Source of the DNA: Elymus sibiricus
Lineage: Eukaryota > Streptophyta > Magnoliopsida > Poales > Poaceae
Assembly (NCBI GenBank): GCA_039707655.1
Contig: CM077664.1
Location: 201,308,195-201,372,194, forward strand
Length of the DNA: 64,000 nt
Direction: 5' to 3'
Shown: piece by piece, positions 43,090-56,357 of the stretch
Layout of the letters: the number at the start of each line of letters is the position of its first letter
Position numbering within the stretch: the stretch's first letter is position 1
Notes under the pieces: generated by a model
The model's database searches: none
What the model was told of the DNA's origin: nothing
Seen by the model: the letters and a program-made list of their open reading frames with translations, nothing else
Position numbers and translations under genes: made by a program

Positions 43090-44642
43090 AGTTAGAAGTT
43101 GCTTTGTTCCAAGGAACAAAGTGGTGGAGCCGAATCAGAACTTTATGCTGCATACTCACCATCGCCTCATCAGGATGAAAAAGCAAGGCACACTTTTCTT
43201 GGGTAAAGGAATGGCGTTCAGCCCGGCGAACGAGGAGGGGGTACCAGTGTGTTCCTTTCCTAATGCCCTTTCTGTTGCATACAGTTTGTCCATGATAAGA
43301 GAAGTTGATGAGTTGGTTGATGGCATGCTTACAGTTAGCTTTACAAGTTATTGATAGGAGAACATGTAGGTGTTTACTGTACTTATCATGATCCATGGAG
43401 TAGTTTCCGGCGCCTTCTGGAATGCCGGTGGTTATTCTTTTCCCCTTTCAGCCAAGGAAATGTGCTAGCTAGTGGGAATTGGAGAGTGAAGAGGAAGTAA
43501 GGCAAACACGCTGGTTGGTTTGGACCAGGTTACTGGTAAACAGACTTTATCAACATTGGTTGGTTTGGCATGGTACATATCTCCTTTACACTTTGCATTT
43601 GCCTCACGTTTTTTTTGTTCTTTGTGATGGATGTTGTTCAGGGGATCTTGACCAAACTAGAAAAAAAACGCCTTTATATGCAAAGCAACTACTAGGAAAA
43701 TGCTGGTGAATGTTGATATATGTATGCTAGAATCCCACGTGAGCAGTGTGAAGAAACTAGTAACAAATGAAAAGAAGACGTATTGTGCCATTGGATCACT
43801 ACCGTTCAGAATCAAACTATACTCTCTGGAAGTAGGCGATAAGGATATTGACAAATCCTACAAATCGGTAATTATTTTTCACTTTTCTCTAGCCCATTAT
43901 TTATCCATGATATGAGTTGTTGTCAAATTTTGCCATGTTGGCTACTTCGTAATGGCAATAATTAATGACATGCGTAAGCATTTTGAGTTTCCTTGATTAT
44001 ATCAAAGTTATATCATGCATTACTTTACTATACCTACTGCTTAAAAATAATATATTCTCGTACTACAAGCTAATTAATACCTTATTGATCAAAGCAAAAT
44101 AAAACATAAAACAAATTCTTCAGGGCCTTCGGCCCTTCTGGTAAACAGAAATCAGGAAAGGGTCATACATGATACAAGAAGTTTGTTGGTTCAGGCTCAA
44201 GATCTTCTTTTAGTTGTGGCACCACATTGGTGGTGTGCTTTTCACTTGTATCTGGGGCCACACCCTTGTGCTGGGAACCTTTAGAATCTCACACAAACTA
44301 ATAAAATGAAAACCCTTCTCCTGCCAGATTCAAGGTCCAAGAACGTGGTGCCCAGGGCCCTGCATGTGATGTGGAGGGAGACTAATCTGATGTGTAAAAC
44401 TGCCTACTTTCCGCTAATCCGGACTCGATCCAAGGACATCATAGTTCTTCTGCATTTGTTTCGCGTTGCTTCGAGTGTTGGTTTGATGTACGTGGCACTT
44501 ATGCAGAACCTCGTCAGAAAGCTAGGTGATCATGCTCGATCGGTAAAGCCATTGGTATGGGCTGTGTAGTGTTCGTGCCATCATTAAGTTTATTAGCTTT
44601 ATATATGTTGATTATTGAGATACTAGTTATATTGATATCGGA
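43090..44642. other. GEM-like upstream region and intergenic spacer
   Basis: I recognise no gene. Short frames (for example 43121-43354 and 43700-43915) have no family features. The GEM-like promoter should lie in the first few hundred bases. CAGGGCCTTCGGCCCTTCTG near 44122 is a short inverted repeat. Confidence 0.4.
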
Positions 44643-46412
44643 CTAGCAAAAGGGCCCGTGCGTTGCAACGGGATAAAAAAGATGCCCATATACTTTCCTA
44701 ATAACAAAACACAACATGCATGGTACCATAATCAACCTTTCTTTTTTTAGAGAGAGGCTCATTCATGGTAAAAGCTAATGTATATTTCAAAGCAGATGGA
44801 TGATGTTTATATCATATGATTTCTTTAACCAAAAATGTATTCCAAAGCCAATGTATTTTTTTAAAGCAAATGTATTTCAATCAAAATGTTACAAAATAAT
44901 TTAAAACACTATGATTTTCCTTTTCCTTTGTGTCTCGAGAATCCGATGATTTGTTGTATAAGGCACGGAGTACAAAATGTGCCAACTAAATGATAAATAA
45001 AGTTGCAAAACGTATTTCTAGAGATTAAATTTAACTTCTACCTCTCTTAATTATCCAACGAAGTGAAAATGAAGCTCTCCAAAGTTGTTTATACCAATAA
45101 TTTACGCAAACATGTGCCTATTGTGCTCTCAAATAAATTCCAAAATATCATTTGTACATAATATCCATCTTCTACTTTGTATTATCCTCTTATAGTCACG
45201 CTTGACAGCTTGATGCTAACAATTCTTTCTAACTAACATCGTCGATCAGTGTGGCCCTTATGCTGCACATTGTGATACTGTAAATTCTCTCCGAGAAATT
45301 CAATGCATCCCACTCGCAGATGGTTCCTTTAGCTCTACAACAGATGACCCAATATGGTTGAATTATTTTATTCACACTTAGAAGTACACTAAATCATGAA
45401 AACTATCAATGTATTTAATCAAAGAAGAATCGAAGAGCTAACTACTAAATTACTAACCTTTAGATTCATGTGCCCATATTATCACTGTATGACCTCCAAA
45501 GAAGCAGGGAGTTGACCTACAGGAGGCACGCCACGGCCATCAGGTGCAGGACATAGTGACATACACCACCTCATACCAAGCATACGCCACCGCCATGGAT
45601 TCCTTATGCCGTCAAACCAGGAACTAACTTTTAGCATCTTTTATCTCAGCCTTGTCTCTGAACATAGGTGTAACCCATCCTACCTCGGCATTTCTGTCTT
45701 CTTGGTTACCACAAACAAACTGCACTTTCTTTCTCATATCACTGCATCCAATGTCACGCATGATAAATGAATCAAAAAGCACATCTGAAAAACATAGCAA
45801 AACATTGTAGGATCAGATAATAACTTTCTTTCATCAGTCCTAGCTAGCTGGCCCGTATTCTTCTAAAGCCTGGAGAAGATTAGCAATGCCAAGAGTCAAA
45901 GAGAACGGTAGTAGGAGAGGAAATTGAGGAGAGCGTGCAACTGCACGCAAGGAGAGGGCGGCAGTTCCAGCTTGAGAGTTGGGGCTCGACACCTACACGT
46001 CAGATCAACGATACATGCAAGCAGTCGGCGGCATCTCACTCAAGGATCCGTTGGTGGAAACACCAGGCACGTAAGAGGCTGATGCGTTCACTCCGGTGAC
46101 ACCATCGACAATGTGATCCTATCGGTGCCGGCAATGTGATCCAATAGTTAAAGGTATGAATGGGTTGCGACTGGATGGGGAAGGTGGCCTGGTCAGTTTT
46201 CTTGGACCTCTGTGTCACATCGCATGCCCATTTTTTCGTCGCTCCACAGCTGCGCCGGTAACATGAACGCCGGCATATCCGGCGGCGGAGCAGAACATGC
46301 CATGATATGCACGATGGCCTTTGTTTCCCTGGGTTCGGTTGGCGACGTGCTAGGTCCAGCAGCAAAAGTATCAACATCGAATCTCATGTCGACCTCGAGT
46401 ATATAGATTCCC

Positions 46413-46590
46413 CGCTGGCACCATGGTACGTGAGGCCCAACGACATCAGTCGCTCTACATGGCCTTCGTCGAGATCTCAGGTGGCGAGCAGTATGGATTT
46501 CCCACCGGCGCCATGGTAGGTGAGGCCGAAACGAATGCAGTCGCTCCACGTGGCCGTCGTCGAGATCGCTGGCAGCGAGCCTCGGGTCAG
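46413..46590. repeat. 90-base imperfect tandem duplication inside Helitron A
   Basis: CCGCTGGCACCATGGTACGTGAGGCC at 46413 recurs at 46503 as CCACCGGCGCCATGGTAGGTGAGGCC, followed in both by CAGTCGCTC-ACRTGGCC-TCGTCGAGATC. It looks like captured and duplicated GC-rich, gene-like DNA, but the source is not recognised. Confidence 0.6.
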
Positions 46591-46878
46591 ATGCCTTGCA
46601 CCCGACGGATCTTAAGTTTATCAATTTGTTCTGATTCGATTCTCACGATGTTATCTGATGAGGAAATCGAGAGGATTAATTTGTCTTTATGACGACTGGA
46701 TTGATTTTCAAGCAACATACGATTCTGTTCTTGAAGGAAATCGACCGGAATAGCCGCCTATAGAAGGACGGACATGCGATGGGCTGGAAGCAATGGGCTG
46801 ACTTTGTTGGGCCAAATAAATCAACCGGGATTGGTTTGGCTTCCAGCCTATGTCCCCGAATTAGTACCACCTCACGTA

Positions 46879-48970
46879 TCTTTACCTAATATTAAAGGGA
46901 GGATTGTTTCTCCACTTTTTTTGGTCCAAGTCAATGATTTTTCGTACGTTGTCCAAGTCAATGATTTTTTCGTACGTCGTACGTCCTTAACCTTTTTTTG
47001 TTTCGTTATGTACAAAAAAATTGCTCTACATGGGAGTCGAACCGCGCACACACGGAAGTGGACCATAGGCACCAACCAACTCAGCTAGCAATGCTTTGTT
47101 TAAAACAGAGGACTTTTTCCTTTTATTTCGTACAGGTATGACTTTTGTAAATAAATAAAAACTGGAAAGTCCCTTTAACTTACGTTTGTAAGTCATTGTG
47201 CAGCACGACGTGCTCCAGATCCAAAGCAGTATTTGTACGCTGTGGAAAGAATACACCTTGTGGGCTTAGATTATAAGCTCGCATGCACACGTCTTATTGA
47301 ACCACACGCAACGACGCGCCGGCGAGCGATGCGGCGAGAATGATCTGGCGCCTACGAATACACTCCGGCGAATAAACGGAGGACGGCCGCCGCAAGCATG
47401 TCGTTGTGTGAGGAGGTAGCCCACTCGCCTCGGATACTCGGCGAGGCCATTGTTGATGCAGAGGACTCCATGCCAACCAGCGATGCGGCGTGGACGTCGT
47501 GAGCTCAGGACGACATGCTGGCCGTGAGCACAGGTGCTAATTAACACGTTAATCAATCTGGTTCTTATGGAGAATTAGCTGGTGCTTGCCGGGTGCTTTA
47601 GCCAACATCAATATATATTCACAAGCCGTCTGCCTTAGAAAGGAAGCAGGTCGATTGATTGTTGCGAAACCCACACACAAACAACACATTTTAAACTTCT
47701 ACTCCTAAGCGACAAGTATATACGTCTTGCTACTAAGCATTTTCAAAGACTGTTGTCTCTTTATTTTTCTTAATCCATCTCGGTCTTTTCTATGAGAAAA
47801 TTCCATATACTATTTTGACATAATTTTCTCTTGATTTAGGGCACCTTTAACTTTTTTCCTAGATTTCATTACACAACTATATGTATCTTGATCCAGGATT
47901 TTTTTCCATACAAAATTCTCCAGTGTAATTACTATGAATCCAATATGTGTTTCTTGTCGAGGAGAAAATCAAGTGTTACATGTTTTAATATTAATATATT
48001 TGATAGCTGGGTTTTTATTTTTCTTAGTTTTAATTAAAAAAGTAATGATACACAATAAATAATAATACTTCCTTCGAGCCATATTAATTGTCGCTGATTT
48101 ACTTTAATGTTTTCTATTTCCCTAATCAACTAGCATGTGGAAATAAAATATATAAGTAATTGCCCCGTGTGAATGTGGGTTTATTGACTTTAAAATAGTA
48201 ATGAGGACAATTTTCATCTCGTTCCATCATCCGTTGCCCTTCATGAGTCCCGTCATTCTTGACGATCATGGCAACTAGCTTTTGCTCCTTACCAGACCAT
48301 GGGTGTATAAATAGGGCTTTTCATAATGATTCTCAATACATACGCCCACCAGTCCTTCGTAGCAAAATGCCATGACAATAAGTATGTTGCTTATCTCACT
48401 CAGACTATGCAAACACACATCAAAGTTAGGGAAGAGGGGTAGAACAAAACAGACTGGAAGGAGTAGTATTGGAGTCGGGGGTGTCAGGGAGCTAGGGTTT
48501 GAAGTTCATGCAGTATCCGACGGCGATTAGAAGGAAGGGGTTGTCTCGGCTTGATACGAATCTTGATTTTGCTCGACACAAACAAATGGGTTCTTTTATT
48601 CTAGGTTGGTCCGTTGGACGCAATTGTTACTCTAAATTTGTTGATAATATGTGCTTCCAGTTTTACTTTTAAATAGGACTATGATAAGTGTCACACTGTG
48701 GCACGAACACATGGCAATTTCAAATGCTTTTTATGACAAGTTTAGTGATGAGATGATGATAATTTAATTATTAAACATGGCAACTTTGTTTTCTAAATGA
48801 CAAGTTTCAGTTTTTAAGGGTTTGTTTTTCTTTTCGTAGCATGGTCAGGCTCAGTTATACAACTAAGACTGACAGGGCAATTACGTCATCCATAGTAGTG
48901 TGTTCACAAATTACATAATTGCATGTGAGGATTTGTTTCTTCCGTTGCAACGCACGGGCATATTTGCTAG
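46879..48970 (+). mobile_element. Helitron-like element H1 (plus), 2,092 bases, nested
   Basis: The 5' end TCTTTACCTAATATTAAAGG follows A (46878), and the 3' end is CCGTTGCAACGCACGGGCAT, ATTTG, CTAG followed by T (48971). Hairpin, CTAG and A/T flanks all fit. There is no Rep/helicase frame. It carries a tRNA-like module in reverse about 150 bases from its 5' end. Confidence 0.75.
47032..47087 (-). other. tRNA-like Pol III promoter module (A and B boxes) in Helitron H1
   Basis: On the minus strand TAGCTGAGTTGG (A box, 47087-47076) and GGTTCGACTCCC (B box, 47043-47032) are 32 bases apart, the tRNA spacing. The arms do not form a full cloverleaf with acceptor stem, so this is not called a tRNA gene. 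Confidence 0.5.
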
Positions 48971-50792
48971 TATATCTTATAGCACATGTGCCCGTGCGTT
49001 GCCACGGGAGATAAAAAATATTATAGATTTAAGTTTATTTAGAATTGTATGTGCAAAACACATTCACAACTCATATCATATTTAGTCTTTGCTAAGATCC
49101 GCAAACATGTGTTGCCTAGGAACAATAATAACAACACCCCATGAATCAGACTTTCTGGAATTATGTTTAGTTCATGGATAACTTGGAAGATTAGGCATGA
49201 GTATGGGCGAAACTTTTGTTTGCAGACCAACTATTTAGTTGAGTAAGATATAATTGAAGCTTTTTCTATAGTGCTGTATGCACAACACAATTAGCTTGGG
49301 CTACTAACTGAAACTGTTCAAAGATACTAATTTATTCATACATGATATGCTAATCATATAGAATGTTTCTCTACCTTGGGTTGGCTGCTATCTATAATAC
49401 TCCGTATTTATTTATTTAGATTAACGTTTGTGGGGATAGATGGACTGGGTTTCTACCCTTTTTTTATTATAATAATGAGGGGATTTCTAGATATTCTCTT
49501 CGCCATTAAATGGTGATTTATAGATACTTTCTATCTGCAACACATATAGATGTACGCATACGTATACTCCTAGGTGTACATACCTAATGCTTAGCTTTTA
49601 AAAATTTCTATTAGTACAAAAATTTCTGAATTTGATGAATTTTGAAATACAATCAATTAATTTTCTCTCTTGTTAGGCCAAAAATAATGACTTATACATG
49701 GAAGGATACTCTGTTAGTTTCTCCATACAAAGGGTAAAAAGGAAGAAATATTATTTCAAATCGTCCATGCATACATATATGTAGGCAAGCAATCAGCTAC
49801 CCTATGCTTGCAAACTGCCATATATGTGCATGAACTCATGCTCTAAAAGCGGTGAAGCTGCTAACCAGGAGCCACGCATCATGTGAAAGTCAGTAAATTC
49901 AAGAGAAGCACTACCCATAACAAAAGCAGATTCAAACTAATAATCAAATTCTCATGCCAGTTTAGCACGTACATAGACCAAACCTGGATGATGCCCTCAT
50001 GCACCGGCGTCCTATCAGTGGTGACACAGAATAGTTGACGGTGGCTGTGTAGTAGGAGTTGGAGGGATTACTAAAGATCGTCTAGTAGGTACGATCCCTT
50101 CCCGAGAAAAGCTTCTTGCTAGCCTGCACCGCAGACCACGATCCTCCCTCACAATCCTCGTCTCCATGAAGTGCAACAGCAGCGACCTGCTCGCGGCGAT
50201 ATCGTTCTCGGCGGATGGTAGATCCTTTACGGCGGCCACGTGAGCTACGGCTCACATACGTACGTGCTAAAGTAACATGAGAATTTGATTATTATACTAC
50301 GTGCGAGAGCCGATCGCCGGCCCAGGGCAGCAGGCATGCATGTGTTGTGCACGTCATGGATGGGCCGGCCGGCCATTGTAGTGCTGCATGCCGAGATCGT
50401 GATGATCTCCTGGCATCTACAGATGGAGTGCATCAATGATTTCTTCGGTCTGCTATAGGCTACAGCGACACCCCGGAAACCGGTGACCAGGCACGCTCCA
50501 CGCACGGCGGCAGCCCTGTGCTGTCCAGTCCCATCGTGTGTGCGTCCTAGCCGCCGCCTCCTGGATCGGATCGATCCGGTCAATCTGACGCTGATGCACG
50601 AACTCGTGGAGATCGACGGCTGCGGCCGCCAAGTCAAAGTTGCATCATGATCTCGCTGATCCAGATCTTCCCAAGCACCATACACCGGTTGATCAGATCC
50701 TTGCAGCCGAGGAGGAAGTCAACGACGTTTGTACAGCAGACCAATGACGGATAAGCACGCACCGATGGATCCGGGAGGCAACAACCAAAGGT

Positions 50793-50930
50793 ATAAATAA
50801 AGCACAGAGAAGAGGAGAGATCATCCAACTCCAACTCTCCAAGGGGATCGGAGAAGAGATGTCTCCAAATAAAGCATAGAGAAGAGGAGAGATCGTCCAA
50901 CTCCAACTCTCCAAGGGGATCGAGAGGAGA
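50793..50930. repeat. 71-base tandem duplication in Helitron A2
   Basis: AAATAAAGCAYAGAGAAGAG followed by GAGATCRTCCAACTCCAACT starts near 50795 and again near 50866, almost unchanged. Confidence 0.75.
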
Positions 50931-51294
50931 AGAGATAGAGATATCTCTATGAGAGAGTACGGAAAGTTGGAGTGATCAGATCGTGGGGAGAAGAGATAGA
51001 GTACGGCTGATGGTGGTACGCTGCGAACGATGGACGAAGGGATCGTACCATGGCAAGCATTAACTTTTTTATAATGGGCTTTTTGGTTGGGCTGGACTCT
51101 TTCATAAATCTTGGAGGAGGCAGGGTGCAGCGGCCTCTACAGTATGGAATAGTCCCACCTCGTAGGAACCAGGCAGGAGACCACATACGGATGACGCATC
51201 ACGAAGCGGACGAAAACCAAAGAATATATAAATAAAATAAATAATAAAAAAACATAATATAAGATCATCTAAGCGGGACGAAACCAAGAATATC

Positions 51295-51369
51295 ACTATA
51301 TATATATATATATAATATAAATAAAAATATATATAAATAAAAAATAAATATATAAATATATATAATATA
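51295..51369. repeat. AT-rich microsatellite at a Helitron 5' end
   Basis: (TA)n with ATAAATAAA interruptions. It ends exactly where the next Helitron's CTAG terminus starts. Confidence 0.85.
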
Positions 51370-54300
51370 CTAGCAAAAGGGCCCGTGCGTTGCAACGGGT
51401 ATAGAATAAATTCAAGAGTTTGTGTGGTAATCAAGAGTTACCTACCGGTAGTATCAATTTGTAGGTTCCAATGTGTGTGCTTCTGCTTTATCTTCCTTTT
51501 GGTCTAAAACTGCTCGGCAGCCATGCCACTATCAAGATGCAATGCTAATCGTTAATAATCCTTAATAATAATAAAAAGGTACTATTTAGATATGTATGTG
51601 AAACTGGCCTATAAAGAATAATTTATCAATCCAGTTGATTAATCATGGAAGATTTATGCCACTTCCATAGATTACACAAAGAATGAATTATTATATTTGA
51701 ATCGTCGTCCACCCCTTTAGCCATGTATGCATCACACCAAACCTGAGCGGCAATCATCCTCCAAATCCAATCCCAATCCACAGTTATCCTTCAGATCCTT
51801 TACACAAGGCATATATTTTCCTACCTTTTCGGCAATAGTATACCAAATACCAACTCTATGCTCCATTGAAAGTGTTGAATTACATTGCCTTAATTTTCAA
51901 ACCCTCGAGGTGATGCTTTTTCATGTGTAGAACCGACCGTAGAGGTGATGCTTTTTTCATGTGTACAATTCATCATATTAGCAAGAGCATTAACGAATCT
52001 ATACTCCTTGTGGACTAACATTGAGAAGCATAAAAAGGTAAAAGCTTTCACCAGATTAGCACCTTAACCCATGGCACTTCCTTTGTTGATTCGCATTGCC
52101 AACTCCACATGTCCACTAAAGCATTGTCTATGTGCAATGTCCTATTTACAAAATTAAGACATAATATTAGATATGAGAGACCAGTCCAATTTTGTCGTAA
52201 AACTGCATGATGTTTCAGGTCCTCTAAATGAAATTAGATAAAAATAAAACTATTCAATACTCATGTCTATATGATGACCCAAAGAACGTGCCAAGCAAAG
52301 TATATTGGAATAGCTTTATTGTGTGGTCCAATACCACAGCCGAGAATAGAAGGATATATGAAAAAGAAGAGTATGAAGACTGAAGTAAAACAATAGCATC
52401 TGCTTAAAATTTAACCATATGTGGCAGATGTCAATGAGCCTCCATAGCAAGCAGTGCTCTGCCGAGTACGCAGTCTGCAGCTAGGAGCTCCACGGGACTA
52501 TAGTTAGCCCACTGATTCGTGTTTTCTTGGTCCACTTTAACTCATAGTTCTTCCACGAAACATAAAGTTCCCACTGTGGCTCTACGTATGATTAATACAG
52601 TAGAATACAGTAGCCAGTACTTGCAGGTGACGGTGATTAGTCATGAACTTTAGTCATTAAATTCCAGTCGTTCGTGTCAAATGCGTAAGTATGAGGCCTG
52701 TCTGTCTGTACCTAGCTACAAAACAGCTGGACAAACACGCAACATCGGTCAGAGCAAATTGAAATTTTAGCAGTGTAATCTGGCTGCCATATTGATCCTT
52801 GTTTTTTCTTGATTTGCATATTGATCCTTGCTTTGAAACTTTAGACATAGATCAGTCGAGGAGCTAAAACTGTCGGTCAGGCTCTTCCCGCAAGAAAACT
52901 GACAATCTGTCAATCGGTCCGATGCTTTCTGCGTACTATACATGCATGTTACATTCACGATATATATCTACGCCGCCCAGGAGCTCATGCGACCGCACGT
53001 CCGCACCTGGCTATGAGAGCGCATGCGTGCATGATGGCCGCGCGGATGTGCAACGCGCATCTTGTAGTGGCAGCTTCCATCGGCCCATCGCCATGCGAGC
53101 TTTACCCCCCGGGTGAACACAATGCACGCTGGCCTGCACCTTGGTGCTCCACGCATCGCAGCAAATCTGCATAATTGCGGCGGCCTTCTCGATGCACTGT
53201 CGTGGCAAGCCAGGTTCGATGATGGCAGACTGCTCCGTGGGTCGGGGTGGCATGCTCTGGCTGGGTTCAATGGCGGCAGCCTCTTCCATGCTCTCGTCCC
53301 CGTCAAGCGTCGGCACACTCATACATGTCAGCTGCACCGGCGCCTCGCAGTATCCAATGTAGTGTGGCATGGACACCCTCGCGGTTCATGTTCTCCACGG
53401 TGGTGCGGTCCTTCCACCGCCGTCGTCCGCTATGCACTCTGATCGTGTTGAATCCGGATGAAGGCATGGGACGTGGTGCCCCGATCGGGCCGTACGTCAT
53501 GGATGTACTCGAGAACGACGACTCGACGAGCGACTTAGCGAAGGCCGTCGACGGCGATCGAGCACGTAGACCTTGCATTCATATATATATGGGGTTCAGT
53601 CCAGTCAGCCGGATTCTGGTACGTGCATGAGATCGATCCGGCCTACTTCACCTGGCCCGATCTGGCGATCTCTCCTTGGAAGCGCCTATCTCCTTGCCAC
53701 ACCGGGGAGGATGGGGTTTGTTAGCTTTAATCTTGATTCATGTATCTGCATATTTAGTTTTCTTTCGTTATGCATGTTGAATAGGTTAGAGAATAGCTAG
53801 TCCGGTGAAGCTTCAGCAGAGGCGTGCGGAGAAGGCGAGATGCCAAGGCGCCGTGCGATACGGCGAAAATGGCGAGATGCCGATGGCGGCGTGAGGCTGC
53901 AGTGCTGTGCGAGGCAGCGTGGCCGTGTGATGCGGCAAGTGCGTGAGATGTTGAAGCCACGGGCTGGACGTGAACTACTTAGAGGTTGTTAAATGCATGC
54001 AAGGTTGTTAGCTGGTTAGCCGGGTCGTACTAATCAGGGAGAGATTCCCGGATTTGTTAGGACGTGCGTTGGTGGTAGTAGTGGCCGAGTGTGACGGTCA
54101 GGTTTAGTGCCTGCGTGAGTACATGGGTTAGTGGGTTAGTGTGGCCGGGTGTGGCGGCTTGGCTTGGCTGGTCAGCCAACCCTTGTGTATATAAGTATTG
54201 TATTGAGTTAATGAGAAAGATTGAAGCCGTGAGGGCTTGGCAAAACAATGTAGCCTTTGTGATAGCCAAGGAAGAATGACTTAGCAAAGCTATGTGTTCT

Positions 54301-54769
54301 TCCTTGGTACGTGTGTGTGTCCTTGAGAGAAGAGAGAGAGAAACCATAAGAGAGTTATGTGAGGCAGTTCGAGGAAGAAGAAGAGCGGCGCTGCGACGAG
54401 GCGGCGCCAACAGGGTTGGATCGGGTCCGGCTGCTTTGCCGCGCTCGACCTGACCTCGACAACTTCCGTCTCCTTGTCGCGTCGGGAAGCAGGGGCTGGA
54501 TCGAGAGAGGTGCGACGTGTGACCGGGAAACAGTAAAACGGAAGCCACAGTCGAATAGGGGAAGGACGCCGCTGGGTTCGTCGGGATGCAGACAAGGGAG
54601 ACGAAGCCAACCGCGTGGTGAGACGGCGCTGGGTGATTGTGGGAGGAGGGACTCCCGTACGCTCGCAGAAGAGGCGACCCGCGGTCGATGTAGTGTACGC
54701 CTCCTTGTGACCTCGTCCGCCGCTCCTCCGCCTCCGCGGGATTGACCCGTCCCGTCCTCTTTATCTAAA

Positions 54770-56357
54770 CTAGCACAAATGCCCGTGCGTTGCAACGGGA
54801 GGAAAAAAATCACACTTCGTAGCCTAATAAGCATGGCCTAAACCACGTGGACGTGTCGAGGAAGTCCAGCCGGGGAAGCCATGCCGGCATCCAAGGAGAC
54901 AACACGGTAGAAACTCAAGTAGATAAGGTTAGCCTCAAGGCCGCGTACAAAGAACATGTGGGGATTCGCCCGAAGAGAAAATGACAGATTTACGTTGCTG
55001 GAGAGCGGCGTAGCGGACGGACGGCATCAGTCGAGAATGGCGGCCGACAATGGTGTTTACTCGGGAGGGAGAGGCATTTGAAAGAAAATATTTTTTTAGA
55101 GTAGGGAACGGGAAGAAAATATCAGTTGCCAGCCACTTACGGTTTTAGCCCTCTCATTTATATAAATGTTCCACCTACAGGCATCTCGCGACCACATCGT
55201 CGTCCTCTGTTAATTCGTCACTCTTTTTCATTAATAATTTCACTAATCTAGCCCTAACTGCGTCGTGCATGAGCGCCTCCATCAACCCCATTTCTTTGGC
55301 AAGCGTGGCTGTGGCATGAGCGCCGGATTCATCTCTCTCACTTTAAGTTCACCATTATTTCTTTGGCAAGCGTGGCTGTGGCATGTACGTGAATATCTTT
55401 CCATTCCACAATCCTCTAATCCATCATTCCTTTAATCATCGATCCACAATTCCTGCACGCGTTCTTTTTAGTCACCGGTCCTGATTGTTTATTTTAGTCA
55501 TCTTGCTGATATTCAAACTCAACTGCGACGTATATAAACACGTAAGAATCGGTCTAAAGAGGCGAGGTGGGACAATTTAACACGAAATATTGTCGCGTGG
55601 TTCGTTGCGCATAAAAGAAGGCCCATCGTTGCGGCGATTTGATGCTGAGTAGGCCAAGCTATGCAGCAACGATACGTACTAATTTTTTTAGTACGGCAGC
55701 GGCTCGGCTTGGGCTAGGCCTTGGCTTGATGCCGGGCCGGCTGGGGCGGCGGCCCATGCGAGAACTGCGAGCGAGCGGGACGAGCGTCGTCCTCGTGCAG
55801 ACGCGGGCAGGGACAGGCAGCGGCGGCGCTGCAGGTCTAGCGGGCCGGCGCTCCGGTGGCGACGACGGAGGGGGCCGGTCGGATCCGGGCGGATCTGGCC
55901 GGGGTGGATCCATTTCCGGCGGATTTGGCGTGGAGGCGGCCGGATCCGGCGAGATTGAGGGCCAGCGGCGCCATGGCCTTCCTAGAGGTCCCTGTTCAGC
56001 GAGAAAGAGGGAGAGAGGTCAGAGGAGATCGAGAGGAAGGAGGAGAAGGGAGAGGGGCGAGGCGGCGGAGCGGCCGGAGGTCCGACGGGGAAGGTCGCCG
56101 GCGGCGGGGCGTGGCGGAGGTGCGGGGTCGCTGGCGAGGCGGCTCGCGGGCGCGAGGGGAGCACGGGCAGGAGGGAGCTGCGGGCGGCGGCATGGTCCGG
56201 TTCGGGCCCGGACGGGATTACCTTTTTTTTGTACGTGTCAAAGAAAAAAAAACTGACAGACAAAATTCACGGAAAGAAGCGTAAATTCACGGGAGGAAGC
56301 GTATTACGACGATGAACGGGAAGAAGCAATGCGTGCTTTTTTATTATTAGGTAGAGA
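54770..56357 (-). mobile_element. Helitron-like element H2 (minus), 1,588 bases, with captured GC-rich gene DNA
   Basis: The 3' end (minus): CCCGTTGCAACGCACGGGCA, TTTGTG, CTAG (54773-54770) then T. The 5' end: TCTCTACCTAATAATAAAAA starting at 56357, preceded by A. Both ends are clean. The middle (55690-56210) is sharply GC-rich compared with the AT-rich ends, which is typical of Helitron gene capture. Confidence 0.75.
55837..55974 (-). pseudogene. Possible captured first exon (45 codons) in Helitron H2
   Basis: In the element's sense, a CT-rich leader-like stretch (CTCTCCCTTCTCCTCC, to about 56035) is followed by an ATG at 55974 (GGCCATGGCG context) and MAPLALNLAGSGRLHAKSAG … to a TAG at 55837. 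It resembles the leader and N-terminus of a grass gene (Ala/Pro/Arg-rich, perhaps a plastid targeting peptide). No donor gene is recognised, and no downstream exons are seen. Confidence 0.35.

Larger units (their letters stand above)
44643..48978 (-). mobile_element. Helitron-like element A (minus), with a plus-strand Helitron nested inside
   Basis: On the minus strand the 3' terminus reads CCCGTTGCAACGCACGGGCC, CTTTTG, CTAG, with T next (44642 on the plus strand is A). This is a hairpin about 10 bases before CTAG, the Helitron 3' signature. The 5' end is not clean; ATTAGTACCACCTC near 46860, a phrase found near other 5' ends in this cluster, is cut by the nested element. The right limit is set where the next Helitron begins. 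The interior (44.7-46.8 kb) has no recognised gene. Confidence 0.55.
48979..51369 (-). mobile_element. Helitron-like element A2 (minus)
   Basis: The 3' end (minus) is CCCGTGGCAACGCACGGGCA, CATGTG, CTAT, slightly diverged from CTAG, and begins 8 bases after H1 ends. The 5' side is the AT-rich stretch 51295-51369, preceded by GGGACGAAACCAAGAATATCAC, a phrase that also precedes the AT-rich 5' end of the next element. The interior includes 50.0-50.9 kb GC-rich scraps (frames not recognised) and a 71-base tandem duplication. Confidence 0.5.

Noticed and set aside
47032..47087. tRNA gene
   Set aside because: A and B boxes are present, but acceptor and anticodon stems do not form; kept only as a tRNA-like module.
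53113..53630. Overlapping frames of about 110-127 codons in Helitron block B
   Set aside because: Cys/His/Arg-rich without a pattern I know, frames overlap on both strands, and the region is transposon-derived; no gene is supported.
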